The notes: generated from the letters alone by a model not told the origin. Positions 45,301-57,390 are shown, counted from the first letter of the stretch. The stretch: DNA of 64,000 nt from Allolobophora icterica (GCA_963556255.1 OY744608.1:11176019-11240018), one strand, 5' to 3'. Numbers and translations: made by a program.

Positions 45301-47392
45301 ATGTATTTGCATTTTAATAAATGTGTGATTTCTGCTAGATCGCAAGGTAACTTTCATAGTACATTATTGCAGTGCTTTTTTCTAGAAAACAAGGTTCCGG
45401 ACCCAAACAATAGGTTCCGGAAGTGAAAAATTATGCAAGGACTAAAATCCCGAGAAAAACGGGATTGGGGGTTGGGAGGGGTTTCAATAAACACTGAAAA
45501 CTGTTCAGAACACTGGGTAGTAAATTCAAATAACTTAGAAATTATTGTTTTTATTATTAGAATAAATAAATTATATTTTAGTAGCCGAAAAAAGGTGCCG
45601 GAACGAAGTTCCGGCGCGTTCCGGCTGAAAAAAGCACTGCATCATTGTCAAACAAACGCCAGGTATTATTTCAACATTAAAAGCACTGGACCGTGAAGAC
45701 GGTACCATTCGACGGTTGCCAATTCGCAGTTCTTTAGAAAAACTTCAAAAATTATAATAACAAACGCTTGTAATTTGCACCTTGCTCTATATTTTAGTTA
45801 AGTTTTACTTTTAGTTTAGTAGGTCATGTATAGGAACTAATTAAGTTTTAAGTTAAGAGTTTTACTACTCGTTTTTATGACATCATAAAAAATTCTTCGT
45901 TACCATCGGTACTGTCTGTAAATTGGTGACACGCGACACTATTTAAGCGGGACTCTGGACCCTTCTGGGTCTATCGTTTCTTCTCCTTCTTCTTCTTCTT
46001 TCTTCTCTTCCATCAGTTTCCCGACGATGAGGCTCTTATGAAGTTTCTCCATAATAGTGTTTTCTGTCTCTGACAGTTTCTTCTCCAATATTCTGTTAAT
46101 ATTTCATGTCAAACTGTATTTTATTTCGTCGCTAGTTTGGACCAAGAAACACGGAATGTAATTTAGTATGTAGGGAAGTTATGCAGCCTACAATACCATG
46201 CATTTAGAATGTATGCAGTAACGATACAGTGTAACGATATAGGCAAATTGCAGCCTACAATGCCAGAATGTATGCAGACTATGCAAGTAAATTTAAATGT
46301 AGGGGCCTAATGTAGGAGTCAACTGTTTACTATATCTGTTAACGACATAGGTCATTTGCACCAATGCGACTCAATACCAAGTTATTCAGTTTAAACCCAA
46401 TCCCGTCGGGAAATATGACTGGTCCTTAAGCATGCTGGAAAAAAGGGACGCATGCACTAGCTTTAGGGCAAATTTGCAAGTTTAGGATGCATTTGCAATA
46501 ATTTAGAACTACCATTACCAGTTCCGCTTCGTTCGGGAACAGATGGCTGTGAGGTGGGTGTAATTAACACCGTGTTAAGTACGATATCTCTTAAGTAGCG
46601 GGAAGACAAAAACAAACCACACCGTATGTTTCACAAGGAGCTAACAACCGTTGATTATCGGCTGTCGTCCGATGTAGAGCTTAAAAACTGTAACAGCGGT
46701 TCTGCATATCACATTAGAGCTCCGAGAAAGCGCATATTTTCACCGAACGAACACAGAGGTCTATGCAATATGTGACAATGCACTTCAACCTCGTTAGCCA
46801 CACTAGGTCTAAGTCTATTTTGAATATACATATTATGCATAGGCTATTATTAGACTAAACGAAATGCTAACATAAACAGGCACATGCATAAGAAATTGGG
46901 GCATGGGCGGCGAACCCGGGGGTCGAGAGGGACAAGCCCACCTTTAAGAGTGGGAGGGGGGTGAGGGAGACACCATACATTTGTCCCCCACATTTTGAAG
47001 AAACACCAAAGAAGGTCTACAGTAAAGCACTCAAAAGTGTTGACTTCTTTTTTCACCAGATCAGGTCAAAACTCTTTTTTGACCAGATCAGTTCTAAATT
47101 GTCCCCCTCCCACCTGTCAAACAAGATCGCCGCCAGTGTATTGGGGGAAACTTCAGCTTCTTTACAATGTACGTTGCAGTTTCGGCCATTCTCATATCCT
47201 TCGCCTCTTTTTAAGTTTTGAAGGACATACCTTGTTAACCGAATCTATAGAGTGAAATATATTATCGATTTGTCATTGCAGTTTGAGGTGCTTAAAGAAG
47301 GAACGCCTGAGATATATGACTGGGAACACCACAGACTTAGACTATATGTCGACGGAAAAGGCATCGTTGTTCGTATTCCATCGAAAGATTAA
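39338..47392 (+). CDS. Gene C: secreted eglin-like serine protease inhibitor, P1 Tyr
   Basis: Exons 39338-39383, 40083-40169, 43099-43136, 44718-44768 and 47282-47392; 110 residues. The product starts with signal peptide MFSRIFYASLFLVVC. The leader is the longest in the cluster, starting SGISNALKDG and ending TPNLLPF. The domain is FETRRWPQAVGM, TVEQAKDEITKDYPGVS and FEVLKEGTPEIYDWEHHRLR, then LYVDGKGIVVRIPSKD and TAA. YPGVS-FEVLKEG lines up residue for residue with eglin YPQYDVYFLPEG. P1-P1' is Tyr-Asp; P2 is Ile instead of the usual Thr. Both bracing Arg residues are present. A chymotrypsin-like target is inferred. The C-terminal Gly is replaced by KD through a small indel. Intron 2 holds LINE pieces and intron 4 two MITEs. 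Confidence 0.9.
40083..40169 (+). CDS. Gene C exon 2 (28-codon leader)
   Basis: Acceptor ttgatcttacag, donor GTAAGT, phase 1-1. SGISNALKDG at the start matches the family; the rest is unlike any sister exon. Confidence 0.83.
40680..41354 (+). other. Gene C intron 2 insertion, unassigned part
   Basis: Absent from intron 2 of B, D and E. No protein motif seen. It lies immediately 3' (minus sense) of the RT fragment at 41355-41894 and is probably its decayed remainder. Confidence 0.4.
41355..41894 (-). mobile_element. Antisense LINE reverse transcriptase fragment (jockey/I group)
   Basis: Minus strand, 179 codons: PPPQWLSSCITPIPK, DYRPISITAVLCRNLEKYV, GQYAFRPTGSTTCALIAISY, VRLLSLDFSRAFDTVRHSHF and PDFLYNWIIALFHDRQHSTKF. 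These are RT motifs 0-3 including the catalytic Asp of LDFSRAFD. The YADD motif and downstream region are gone. Confidence 0.88.
42005..42375 (+). repeat. Unit-conserved intron 2 block with tRNA-like end (gene C)
   Basis: Homologous to 21880-22200 with an internal loss. Its end has a tRNA-like stretch: agccgaatgggtagagtgct (A-box-like), tgtaacgcggagagtaag and ggttcgtacct (B-box-like, 42360-42370). It looks like a SINE head carried in all units. Confidence 0.6.
42495..42785 (-). mobile_element. L2/CR1-type LINE C-terminal fragment
   Basis: Minus strand: RPLRSTGRLDLFVPRTRTTL then AQRRAFAVTGPSAWNGLPYR. Same family region as 57105-57240. About 290 bp, 5'-truncated. Confidence 0.85.
43099..43136 (+). 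CDS. Gene C exon 3
   Basis: FETRRWPQAVGM after the split codon. The donor GTAAGT is shared by all copies. One change (VVG to AVG) in the family motif. Confidence 0.85.
44718..44768 (+). CDS. Gene C exon 4
   Basis: Strong acceptor tttcttttgcag; TVEQAKDEITKDYPGVS; donor GTAAGT. The closest copy to eglin in this segment. Confidence 0.9.
44769..45369 (+). other. Intron 4 of gene C, 5' part
   Basis: Follows intron 4 of genes A, B and D, including the conserved tctcaataaataaat after exon 4. No coding signal. Confidence 0.5.
45370..45639. mobile_element. hAT-type MITE with TTCCGG-rich ends
   Basis: CAGTGCTTTTTTCTAG to CTGAAAAAAGCACTG; flanks cattattg (45362-45369) and catcattg (45640-45647), 7 of 8 identical. 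Subterminal ggttccgga motifs are repeated at both ends. Confidence 0.88.
45640..46901 (+). other. Intron 4 of gene C, middle
   Basis: A pyrimidine tract (45975-46020) and unit-conserved blocks (tcgggaaatatgactggtcc, agatggctgtgaggtg...). I see no gene. Confidence 0.45.
46902..47138. mobile_element. hAT-type MITE (GGCGGCGA family, reverse orientation)
   Basis: CATGGGCGGCGAACCC to GATCGCCGCCAGTG; flanks aattgggg (46894-46901) and tattgggg (47139-47146). It is an inverted relative of 50878-51128. It ends about 145 bp before exon 5 of gene C. Confidence 0.88.
47282..47392 (+). CDS. Gene C exon 5 (reactive loop, P1 Tyr)
   Basis: Acceptor tgtcattgcag; loop EGTPEIYD; 36 codons plus TAA. No AATAAA at the place where gene A has one. 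Confidence 0.9.
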   Translation, partial: FEVLKEGTPEIYDWEHHRLRLYVDGKGIVVRIPSKD

Positions 47393-49545
47393 AGAAATCC
47401 AGAGCAGAAGAAAGAACTCACACAGAAACTACGAAATTAAACTCCGGACACTTAATCGCGATGATCTTCCATTATCGTTCGACTAAATTGCATTTGGAAC
47501 TAAATTCAAAATCTTTAAATGACTTTCTTTTCTCATAAGTTATACAATACTGACTTGGAACTTTTCAAATTTTGCTTCAACTCTTGTATTTAACATCTAA
47601 AAGTAATACAAATAGGCTATATGAATAGAAGGGCCTATTGCGAACGCGTGCGTAAACTCAGTGTTTTCCAGAGCTAGGCTATAAAAACGGTAAGCTGTGG
47701 TAAGAAACTCACATATGGGGCCTACTTTTGGTTGTAAGTTTTGCGACGAAATAGCTATTTTATATGTTACGTGTAAATTTATGTCCATATTATCCACTGA
47801 AGTAAATTATAAATATGTTTAATGGTGTGTAGTAACCTGAAAGTATTCAGCAGTGACATGTAATGGACCTAGAACATTGGTTATGATGTTTTTCTCATTT
47901 TATGCTATAATAGAACATGCACTTAAAGTAATTTAAAGCTACTGTCGCAAAAACTCTCCCTCCGCTACTACTACCTGGCCGAAGTGTTTAGTCGGAGAGA
48001 TCTCCGGGCTTGTCTATATCTGCCTTTAGGCTCTTCGTTTCGGCCTCCGTGGTCTGTCAGAGGACTTATCTCACAGATTGAGAGTTCAATAGATCAACGA
48101 TCATTCAACAGACGAACTCAACAGACGAACTGGCAACTGAAAGATTCTTCACTTCACGATTAATGTAAAATATTCTGCTATATGGGAGGACGGGGCATGT
48201 AGTCTCAATTTTTACATTTTTGGTAATGTACACAGCGTGAATAAAGTTATTACCAATCCTATGAATGTACTGTGAAGGCATACGATTCCTTGACAAATAA
48301 AACGAAAATAATCATAGAATATTAAAATGCACTATTCAAACAAATATTTTAAACATAAGCCTCAACAAGTGACAACTTATCCCGCCATTGGGGTATGTTG
48401 TCTCGCAGATGGGGGCAGGTTGTCACAACTAACATTTGACACTGGAAAATAAGACTAAATATTGTAGAAAAATATAAAATCAATGACAAAATGGCTAATC
48501 CGACTACAAATAATAATACCTGTCAACTGACAAAAACAGATTATGCCAACCACAAAAACTACAATGTATGCAAACAGTTTCATCGTCGTTGCCAAGAATT
48601 CTAATCCTGAACTACCCCATTTTCCCTATCAGCAAAATCGAAACACGAAGTGTATAAATCAAAATCAACGACATCTTAAATGCTTATATTATGTAACAGA
48701 GGGAGCTTTCTTCAGCTAGTTGGCTCGGATATATTTAACCAAAGACAGTTATTGATTCTGAGATTGTAAGGGACTGAGGGGTGAGGAGTCATAACAAGGC
48801 CAAAAACATGAGTGGGGGTCCATAAACGGATTTGTGACTGATAAAGGATATAGAAGCTTTCCCTTGGCCTACATCTCCATATCCCGATATAACTAAGATG
48901 ACAACTATAAGCCGGAGAGTGTTGCGATGTCAGAATTTTCCCAAAAGAGCGTAGCCATGACCCAGAGATGTGGCGCCTGCGGGCCAGTCACAGCGGTCAG
49001 TCTGTCGGGTGACCTGTGTGGCTGAGAGTCTGCTTGTCTGACTGTCTGTGACTCAGTTCGTCTGGCTCTCGGGTTTACCTGTGAATCTAAGTACTTTCGT
49101 ACTTTTGTGGTACATACTCCTCACTCTGTCTACATACACGAAGCAAAGCGGAGACTACTATCTCTGGGAAGACACAATAGTAATCGTAGCCTAATCGTAA
49201 TCTCCAAACTATTAAAGCGCCACTCGAAGGCCAAAATCAGAGCAGCAGCCTATTCACGGGCACTACGTCAAAATATGCATTTTAATGTTGTTTTTGAATG
49301 GTTTGCATGTTGCATACTCCATATGGATGTACCATATATAAGCTACATAGAGCCCATATGGGCAATTCACTCCGCCTCTGCTCGTTCTCTGGCAGTGCCA
49401 ATCCCAAGCCTGGATTAAAGAGGAAGGCGAGGCTAATGATCTTTGTTATCACACGATGTCGTTAAACTGAAAGTACTATGGGCAATTTTGTCATATGGTT
49501 AGCAGATGTTCACCATAATATGACGATGCTGTTGGGAACATTTGT
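47393..49545. other. C-D intergenic region
   Basis: Shortest spacer in the cluster. A dispersed stretch near 49180-49290 (cgtaatctccaaactattaa...agcctattcacgggcac) recurs at 54607-54690, so it is repetitive. No exon-like or coding signal otherwise. Confidence 0.5.
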
Positions 49546-49547
49546 AT

Positions 49548-49790
49548 TCAATCGAAGAAATGCGAATGAGCTCCTATCGCGTCTAGATCGCACTTTATTG
49601 TATTTCTAGGGTCAGTGGGTCCAGATTAGAATATTTTACATTCTTCACGGCCTTTGAGACGTATATCCATTAAATTTTCAATAGATTAAAGAGCTTAATA
49701 TTGATCAGTCGATCGACTGCTATGGGCTGCAACGCCAGTACGCACACAATTACCGACGGTTATCAACGCCATGAGTTCTGCAGAATTCTC
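49548..49790 (+). promoter_or_regulatory. Promoter region of gene D, TATA box degenerate
   Basis: The module gaagaaatgcgaatgagctc, cagtcgatcgactgctatgg, taccgacggttatcaacgcc is kept, but the TATAAA position reads atgagt. Expression of this copy may be weaker or start differently. Confidence 0.6.
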
Positions 49791-49823
49791 TGAAGTCCGA
49801 CAGACAGGCCTGCGGAAGTCGAA

Positions 49824-49869
49824 ATGTTTTCTAGAATATTCTACGCTTCGTTGTTCCTGGTTGTTTGTG
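49824..49869 (+). CDS. Gene D exon 1 (signal peptide)
   Basis: Identical at the protein level to gene C exon 1; donor GTGAGC at 49870. Confidence 0.92.
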
Positions 49870-52800
49870 GTGAGCGATCGCTAAGCGTCGAACTGATGAT
49901 AAATACTTAGAAAAACACTTATAGAGAGGAAGATCGTCTATATAATGACGATGGCGCTGGTTGTCTTGGGATTTAAGCTGGCAATAAAGCTAACATTCAG
50001 ACAGACCGAAAGACAACAGGTAGACATACACATACAGAGACGCACAGACAGACAGACACTGGGTTGATCAGTCATTTAATCAGAAAGATTCATAATTTAG
50101 CGCAGTTAGTATGCAAATTCGCTGTCTAAACTTCGCAGTTAAAGTATTTTATCCATCCGATATTTTGTTTTTGCAGTAGATGGCAAATTAATAGATTCCA
50201 CAGACTTTTCGTTGACTTATGTAATCATGAAGTTGCGCTTTATCATCGTGAAACGTAAACTGATTTTAATATTTAAGCGGTGTCAATTTTCATTCTCGTT
50301 GTTTAATGTTGACCTTTCAGCAAGCAGAATCAGCGATGCCCTGATATATAAAGACTGGCTATTTACCAGTAAGTATAGATTTCTAATCGCAGAATCAATC
50401 GGCTCGCATAAGTAATTTGTAGGTGTTGCTCCAGGTAACGTCCGCAAACGGAGATGAAATGGTATTCTCACCGTGTCTTAAACTGACCTGCATGATCTAG
50501 AACCAAACACACAATAAAATGCCTAACCATCTTCAACCACTAGTAGCTCCTTGCATCCGTCCCTGTTGCTGCGACCTTCTGACTGGTCCTTTGTCCGAGC
50601 CATTGTGCAGAACTACCATGGGTTCATGCGCATTCCATGTTGCTAGCCCTAGGAATGAAACAGATTGTCAATGTTGCTCCGATGCTCGAACTCTTTTCCT
50701 TGCTTCAGTGTAGGCCTCAACACTCACAATTTCTCTCACTGGTTTGTTACATCTGGAAGTCTAACTGTTCTTCATCACTGGACTGACTAAAGGCAAGTCA
50801 GATTGGCATTTATAGACAATGTGACTGCGCGGTTCAATATTTTTAGAAAATACTCCTGCTACTACCACTGCTGTTACCAGTGGCGGCGATCTTGTTTGAG
50901 AGGTGGGGGGGGGGACATTTGGGAACTGATCTGGTAAAAAAAGAGTTTTGAATTGATCTGGTCAAAAAGAGGTTACGCGCGAAAAATTTTATAACCTGAG
51001 TACGAAAACATTTGATGACCTTTTTTGGTGTTTTTCAAAATTTCTGGTGGCCCGATGTATGGCGTGCCCCCCCCACTGTTAAAGGTGGGAGATCTTGTCC
51101 CCCTCGACCCCCGGGGTCGCCGCCCATGGCTGTTACTACTACTACTACAACCACCACCACCAACACCACTGCTAGTGCTAGTACTACAACTAGCAATAAT
51201 GATATTAATAGAAAAATATAATAAACATAATAATAAAATAAATAATAACCCCAATACATAATGGTCCAGTGATTCAAAACACAAATAACTGCACCTTTCT
51301 ACGAGAGTTCTTGGATTTCAAGTGACTACATTTGCCCTTGATGTAAAAGCAAAGACATTGCAGTCACTCAGCACTGAGACAGAGTTCCGGACTCATGTTA
51401 TCAGACGATGTAGCCATTTTTTTTACCACCGCTGCACGGCTATAAGCAACTCGACCATCGACAGATATCCGCTGCCATCCCATTGTGTTGCCAACATACG
51501 TCAGCTTCCATCTCATGTTCAGTGGGTGTGGAACAGTCGATGGACAGACCTGGCAATGATACTTGGAAGCTGGAATTTTCTTAAAGTGGCGATGGAGCAC
51601 GGTTGAGGAGGCCTTCTCTCTCTTATCTCTCACTAAGTTCCCCTCTGAGCTTTTAATTGGGCTCGTAGACAATCAAGGACCTTGGAGCAAGTCCTTCACG
51701 CAAAGTCGCTCAGTGTCATCGATGTGCTGTTGTATGCTCGTTTGCGCTCTTGTGAACTTCGGAAGGAGGGCAAAAGGAGGATAAGAAATACAGTTGTACT
51801 GTATTGTATTGTACGATGGTAAGATCTCTCAGTCAGATTCTTGCGTGGGTCAGCAATACTCCATCGCTCAGTGAAAACCTCCATTTAATGCTATGCCGTT
51901 TAATTCCGTGGGAACGCCTAACTGCCTCACCGAGCACTTTGCCCGATCGTAAAATATAAAATACATGTATTTGCACTTTCGGAACTAGGTTAGTTAGCAT
52001 GAAAATTGTACAAAATGTGAAAGAGTAGACTCAATAGGTTGATTTCATACGTACAATAGCCAACATGTATAAATATATTATTTTATTGCTGACATGTTGG
52101 TAAATCTATTTTTAAGAAATTGAACCTAGAAGTTGGCCAGAAGTAGTTGGAATGGTAAGCACAAGCAGCATATCAATCTTCTTTTTAAATTGATTCTGTG
52201 TAATACTAAAATTTCTAAGCAATTTGATTTCAGTTCGATGTCTTCTTCTATTACCGCCCTAAAAAGCTTCTGCTTCTTTTGCATGTTTCAATCGATGTAG
52301 CCTACAGAAGATTTTGTAGGATCTACTAACAATCACTTATTTATATTGCGCAATGCGTATCTTCAAGGGAGATTGATCACAGGCCCTCTTGACCTAACGA
52401 ATGAAAACCCGGATTGAACAGAATGGTATTGAAGGGCGAGCGGACTAGAGATAAAGAAAGAACAAGGAACTCATGTCGTTGGTTTGCTAAGCAACCTATT
52501 TAAGAAAGTTGGGCCGACCATAGCGGAGCTTCTATTCTACACAGTCGGAAATTCGGACTGATGGAAAAAGCAGGTCGCCCTGTGCAGCACAGCAAATAAA
52601 TAAATAAATATAGGGTCAGGAATGACCCCGAGACACCCAACTGAATGACGAATCCCTAAACCCCGTATGTTTGTTCATCGGCGACCAGTGCAATTCCTCT
52701 CAAATGAAGCTGGATTTATGCCCAAACTTAGATATAACTCCATCGGGGCCTTTCGCAGCGTATAAGTTAGGATGCAATTTTTAATTTTCAGCCAACACCT

Positions 52801-55720
52801 AACATGGCAGATGAACTGCATTTTCCCGGATTCAGAGAACCTTTATTTTAATAAGTACCTTATTGGAAAATGTCTTCGAAGTTGTAGTTAGCCGAGATGT
52901 TTTCACAAAATCGCTAGATGGCGAAGGGAGAAGCCTGCTACCATTTTATTTCTAGCTAAGTAAAACGTGCAAAGACGCAAACGAATACGAGAATAAACGC
53001 TGAATTTTAACCGTATCATTCGTCTGTAATCCTTTTCGAAAAGAAGACTGAACCTACAGTCAAATGCCGTTTGCAATAGGAATTCACTTATTAGTGTCTG
53101 CTATGACGAATTTTGAGTCGGAAAGGTTATCGCCGGTGAGTGTCGTCCAATTTTTTTAACATTCAAGACGAGGAAATGTGGGTTACCTTCGAGAGCATCC
53201 GGTTTTTCCTTTGGAAATTGTTTGACCTGATATGGCCGTTTTCATAACGCACCAGAGAGCGGTAGTCAGTGCATCCGTTTTGAACTTTGGCCAACCCTAA
53301 CGCGACGGAAGTGGAAAGTCGCTCAAGAGTCAAATCTCAGTATATACATGTAAACTAGCAAATTTTTGGGATAATCATCGCGTATACGATGCTGATTGAG
53401 ATTTTTGTTTTTTAGATTGCAGACTTGTGGTTTTCAGACTTATGACATTTAGATTTATAATTTTTCTGGTAATCAATATTTTTGGACTCGTATGATTAAG
53501 CCATTACAAAATTGCATAATTTAACCGAATTTTGTAAGTTTTGAAAGTGTTTAACGCACAACAAAGATTTAATTCGGTCTCGTTGTTCCTTTTACAGACT
53601 GTAGCAGAAGCCAAAGATGTAATTCGTAAAGACTTTCCCAAAGCCTACGTAAGTCACAGTTTAGACGTCTTTAAACTTTGCGTAACTGAGGCAGTTTCAG
53701 CTAATTATTCTCAATAAATAAATTGGCAATTTCCTTGTTGTATGTATGAATGTATATATAGCAGACGACTTGTATAGTTCCTTTTAAAGTAGCACACAAG
53801 GGCGCTACGACACGGTTGCCTAGGAATCACCGAAGAAGTGGGTTTTAAGTGGAGGAGAAAACGTTTCAAGGACTGTTAAAGATACTAGTGATAGTATGCC
53901 CGCTTAAGAATTTTTCGGGGAAACGGACCTACAGTGGGACAGTCGCACCCAGCTCGGGTCGATTTGTGTCGATTCGATAGCAGTACGAGAATAGGGGACA
54001 AACAAATCACCCCTAAGAGGCAGAGCGCAAGGCACGGCGTCCTGCACAAGCGGAAGTTAAAGTAAAGAGCTCGCAGAGGTAGGCAAGGGCCCGCCCTAGG
54101 ACACAATGCCACGCCATGGTGCAGACCTTTTAATGAATGCGAGTCTGGGCAGGAAGCCAATGGAGGATGTCTCTCTTAAATTCAGAGACGTGGCGTAGTG
54201 AAGATGGCCGCATGTTCTCTAACGCGTTATTTTAAACATTGGTAATAAGCAGATTTTTTCGACAGTTTCGTTCGCTCAGACAGGCTAATGTGACCTAGTA
54301 TTTGTTTTCGAAGTTATTTGGCTCTCATAGGTGTTTACAGGGTTGTCTTATCCACTAGGCACAGTAGGCACTGTGCCTAGGGCCTACGAGACTTTAAGGG
54401 CCTACGAAAGTCTGGAAATCTGAAAATGAGATATTGAATGATTGACCGGGAAATGGAAAAGGAAAATTGCAAATAACAGCAAATTAATATTTAAAAACTT
54501 ATGTACTGAAACTGAGTGCGTTTTCGTAAATCCTGATTAAACATGACGTCAAGAAAAAATATGAATGTGTTTAGCTTTAATGCAGAGTTGGCAGTTGAGT
54601 AATCGTAATCGTAATCTTCAAACTTCTAAAGTGCCACTCGAAGGTCACGCGCAGGGCACCAGCCTATTCACGAGCGCTGCGTCAAATTTCCAAAGAATAG
54701 TCCAGAGGAAGTCCGAGTCCGGTTACCATGGGGGAAGGTCAAGGGAGGAGGCAGAGCATCTGTTAAGACGGTGTCGTTTAGGGCGAGAAGAATTTGAAGG
54801 TGGAGGATCAGATAAGTCAGAGTAGGAGTTCTTGAAAAGATGAGACTAGGTTTGAGTGGAAAGCCCAAGGGGAGGGGTGATAGATAGAGGAGGATGAGGA
54901 GGAGGATGGAGGGAGGACGGGTTGGAATGATGATGGAGGAACTTATAATCTGCGGAACTCAGTGGTGAGATCGTTCATGAGTTGATCGTGGCACACATTG
55001 GTGAGTTAATGAGTTGGGGTCTACGAATGCAAGAGTGCCTAGGGCCTACGACGACCTTAAACTGGCCTTGGGTGTTTATAGGTGCTTTGGAACGTGTTTT
55101 GACATTTGTTTGCAGAAATCTTCATTGAGGAGGATTTCTGGAAACATAATCATATTATTATAATGACGTAGCACCTTGAAAAAGAAATGAAACACTTGGA
55201 TGATTGGATTTTTGCTCGCCTGTTGTATTAAGAATAAGGATGTCATTTATGGCTGGCAGGTCCGATTTATGAACGAGAACAGCTGAGATTGCTATGGCAG
55301 ATATAAGTCTAACAGGTGGGAGGAATAGCCTATATTCTAACAACAGTGTGTTCTGTTGTATGTTGTACAAACCTCAAACTCGGTAGCCACACAAGGACTA
55401 AATCTATTTTGAATATGCACATGAATTAGACTAGACGAAAATGCTAACATGAACAACTAACCACCTACATGCATCTATTTAGAAAACTTCTTGACAATGT
55501 ACGTGGCAGTTACAGCAGTTCTCACATGTTTAACCCCTTTTAAGTTTTGAAGAAAATGTTTGGTTAACCGGTGCTGTAGAGTAAAATACATTTCGACTTC
55601 TCACTGCAGTTTCAGGTCATTAAGGAAGGATCTTTTGTGACCATGGACTTGCGGCCCAACAGAGTTAGACTCTTTGTCAACGAAGATGGCATCGTCGACG
55701 ACATTCCGATAAACGGATGA
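49824..55720 (+). CDS. Gene D: secreted eglin-like serine protease inhibitor, P1 Met
   Basis: Exons 49824-49869, 50321-50368, 52117-52154, 53598-53648 and 55610-55720; 97 residues. It consists of signal peptide MFSRIFYASLFLVVC, leader SRISDALIYKDWLFT, then IEPRSWPEVVGM, TVAEAKDVIRKDFPKAY and FQVIKEGSFVTMDLRPNRVR, then LFVNEDGIVDDIPING and TGA. P1-P1' is Met-Asp; P2 Thr and the two Arg of RVR are present. This makes it, with C, the most orthodox copy, although the usual Pro of G-S-P is Phe. The EVVG and D-L-R-x-N-R-V-R blocks match eglin c well. A chymotrypsin-, elastase- or subtilisin-like target is inferred. It is also the most compact gene of the cluster (5.9 kb). Confidence 0.91.
50321..50368 (+). 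CDS. Gene D exon 2 (15-codon leader)
   Basis: Acceptor gacctttcag, donor GTAAGT, phase 1-1. SRISDAL start is shared with exon 2b of gene B; the remainder (IYKDWLFT) differs. Confidence 0.82.
50878..51128. mobile_element. hAT-type MITE (GGCGGCGA family) in intron 2 of gene D
   Basis: CAGTGGCGGCGATC to GGTCGCCGCCCATG with a perfect 8-bp duplication gctgttac (50870-50877, 51129-51136). Confidence 0.93.
51395..51690. repeat. Unit-conserved intron 2 block (gene D)
   Basis: The minus strand has an open frame of 102 codons here, sharing ASKYHCQVCPSTVPHPLNMR with weaker forms in B and E. The function is unknown, and it may be an old mobile-element piece. Confidence 0.55.
52117..52154 (+). CDS. Gene D exon 3
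   Basis: Acceptor ctatttttaag, donor GTAAGC. IEPRSWPEVVGM after the split codon. Confidence 0.84.
53598..53648 (+). CDS. Gene D exon 4
   Basis: Acceptor ccttttacag, donor GTAAGT; TVAEAKDVIRKDFPKAY. Confidence 0.88.
53649..54329 (+). other. Intron 4 of gene D, 5' part
   Basis: Conserved intron 4 sequence. A minus-strand frame at 53885-54160 is not conserved in sister introns and is not considered a gene. Confidence 0.45.
54338..55070. mobile_element. Non-autonomous hAT element in intron 4 of gene D
   Basis: CAGGGTTGTCTTATCC to CTTAAACTGGCCTTG with a perfect 8-bp duplication ggtgttta (54330-54337, 55071-55078). The motif tgcctagggcctacga occurs near both ends. Genes A and B have the uninterrupted aaaggtgtttctgg / aaaggtgttcataa at this place. 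Confidence 0.92.
55610..55720 (+). CDS. Gene D exon 5 (reactive loop, P1 Met)
   Basis: Acceptor tctcactgcag; loop EGSFVTMD; 36 codons plus TGA ending in Asn-Gly. Confidence 0.91.
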   Translation, partial: FQVIKEGSFVTMDLRPNRVRLFVNEDGIVDDIPING

Positions 55721-56199
55721 GAACAACAAAGGAAAGAAGAAAGAAATTCAGAACAGAAGAAAGAACTTGTTCACCAATTACGAAATTAAACTTCTGACAC
55801 TTAATCGCGATCATCTTCCATTAATGTTCAACTGAATCGCATTCGGAACCAAATTGAAAATGTTTAAATGACTTTCTTTTTTCATAGACAAGCATTCACT
55901 AACGTGGAGCTTTTCAACTCTCGTATCATAACATTTAAAAATTACTACAACTATATGAATAGAGGGGTGTATTGCAATCGTATGCGTGAACTTAGTGCTA
56001 AAACCGAAAAGCTGTGGATAGAAACTCAAATGCAGAGCCTTCTCTTTCGAAATCTCGCTAGATGAACCCTACAATATTCCCCGATATATGTTTCGGAATA
56101 TGGGGCTACAATACAATTGTAAGCCAGCCATTAGTGGTAAAACTAAACGACGTCGTGGGAGCGGCTGGGATGGGTAGTAAACGAGACCTTGCATTCTAT

Positions 56200-57390
56200 C
56201 TGTTATGGCACTCCAACTGCCGTACTATTTTTGCCAAGGTTATTATCTCATACACCCTCTTATTTGGTTCAAATATTACCTCTCTGACCGTACTCAGAGG
56301 ATTGTCCTTGGTGACTCCAGAACTGCCTGGGTTAGAGTTGAGTATGGTGTCCCACAGGGTTCTGTCCTTGGCCCCATTCTGTACTTACTCTACACAGCTG
56401 ACATACCTTCTATATTTACTAAACACTTTACCTCTGGCCACCTTTATGCAGATGACGTTCAGATCTTTGTCCAAGGCCCATCCTCTCAGCAGATCTCCCT
56501 TGTTGGATCCATTCATTCCCTCTCACATGATCTCCACTCTTGGATGTCATCAAATCGACTTAACCTTAACTCTTCTAAGACCCAACTGATCTGGTTTGGC
56601 ACTAAACAGCAACTTTCTAAACTTGATATCCCACTTCTGTCGTCAATATACCCTGCTTTTTCATTTTCATCCAGTGTTCGTGATTTGGGTGTCACCATTG
56701 ATAGTACCCTCTCGTTTTCTGAACACCTCTCCCACCTGACACGTTCCTGTTTCTATCATCTGAGGCGTTTGAGGGCTGTAAGAAGATCAGTTTCTCCTTC
56801 AGTGTTCACTACTATGGTCCATGCCTTCATTTGCTGCCGCATTGACTATTGCAGTTCATTGTTTGCTGGGCTCCCTAAAGCGCGCCTTTCATCTCTGCAG
56901 TCTGTTCTGAATGCGGCTGCCAGGCTCATTGCCCGTTTTCCTCGCTTCTCTCACATAACTACCTTTATGACTGATGTACTTCACTGGCTTCCTGTTGCTT
57001 CCCGCATCCAATACAAGGTTCTTCTCCTGGTCTCTAGAACTCAACTGGGAAAAGCTCCTAAATACCTCTGTGACCTAATGTGCAAACCTCTATCTGCTCT
57101 GTCTTCCCGCCCTCTTCGGTCTGCTGACCGCTTTGATCTGCTTGTACCTCGCGCAAGGACTTCGATGGCTCAGCATCGTGCTTTTGCCATCCTTGGCCCT
57201 TCCCTTTGGAATGACCTGCCCCCCTCTCTCCGTAGCAAGATATTGCTTGGGATCTCGCCTTCTTCTCTCCGCTGCCTAAAGACCTTTCTTTTCCCTCGGG
57301 GCTGACACTCTGGGAGCGTCTCTGAATAGTCTATGCTGTGAGAGGCGCTTTATAAATAATCATATAAGATAAGATAAGATAAGATGAAGT
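56200..57390 (+). mobile_element. L2/CR1-type LINE, 3' half with intact 366-codon frame
   Basis: The frame 56205-57305 encodes RT motifs GVPQGSVLGPILYLLY, YADDVQIF (catalytic), SSNRLNLNSSKTQLIWFG and VRDLGVTIDSTLSFSEHLSH, then the family C-terminus with LHWLPVASRIQYK, KAPKYLCDL and FLFPRG. The 3' UTR ends in gagaggcgctttataaat and a (GATAA)n tail (57365-57385), as in L2 elements. The 5' end is truncated: there is no endonuclease and no RT motifs 0-2. It is the youngest-looking LINE here, 480 bp past gene D. Confidence 0.92.

Noticed and set aside
53885..54160. 91-codon minus frame in intron 4 of gene D
   Set aside because: No homolog frame in sister introns and no domain recognised.
56062..56589. 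Second 175-codon plus-strand frame overlapping the LINE
   Set aside because: Out-of-frame shadow of the reverse transcriptase frame at 56205-57305.
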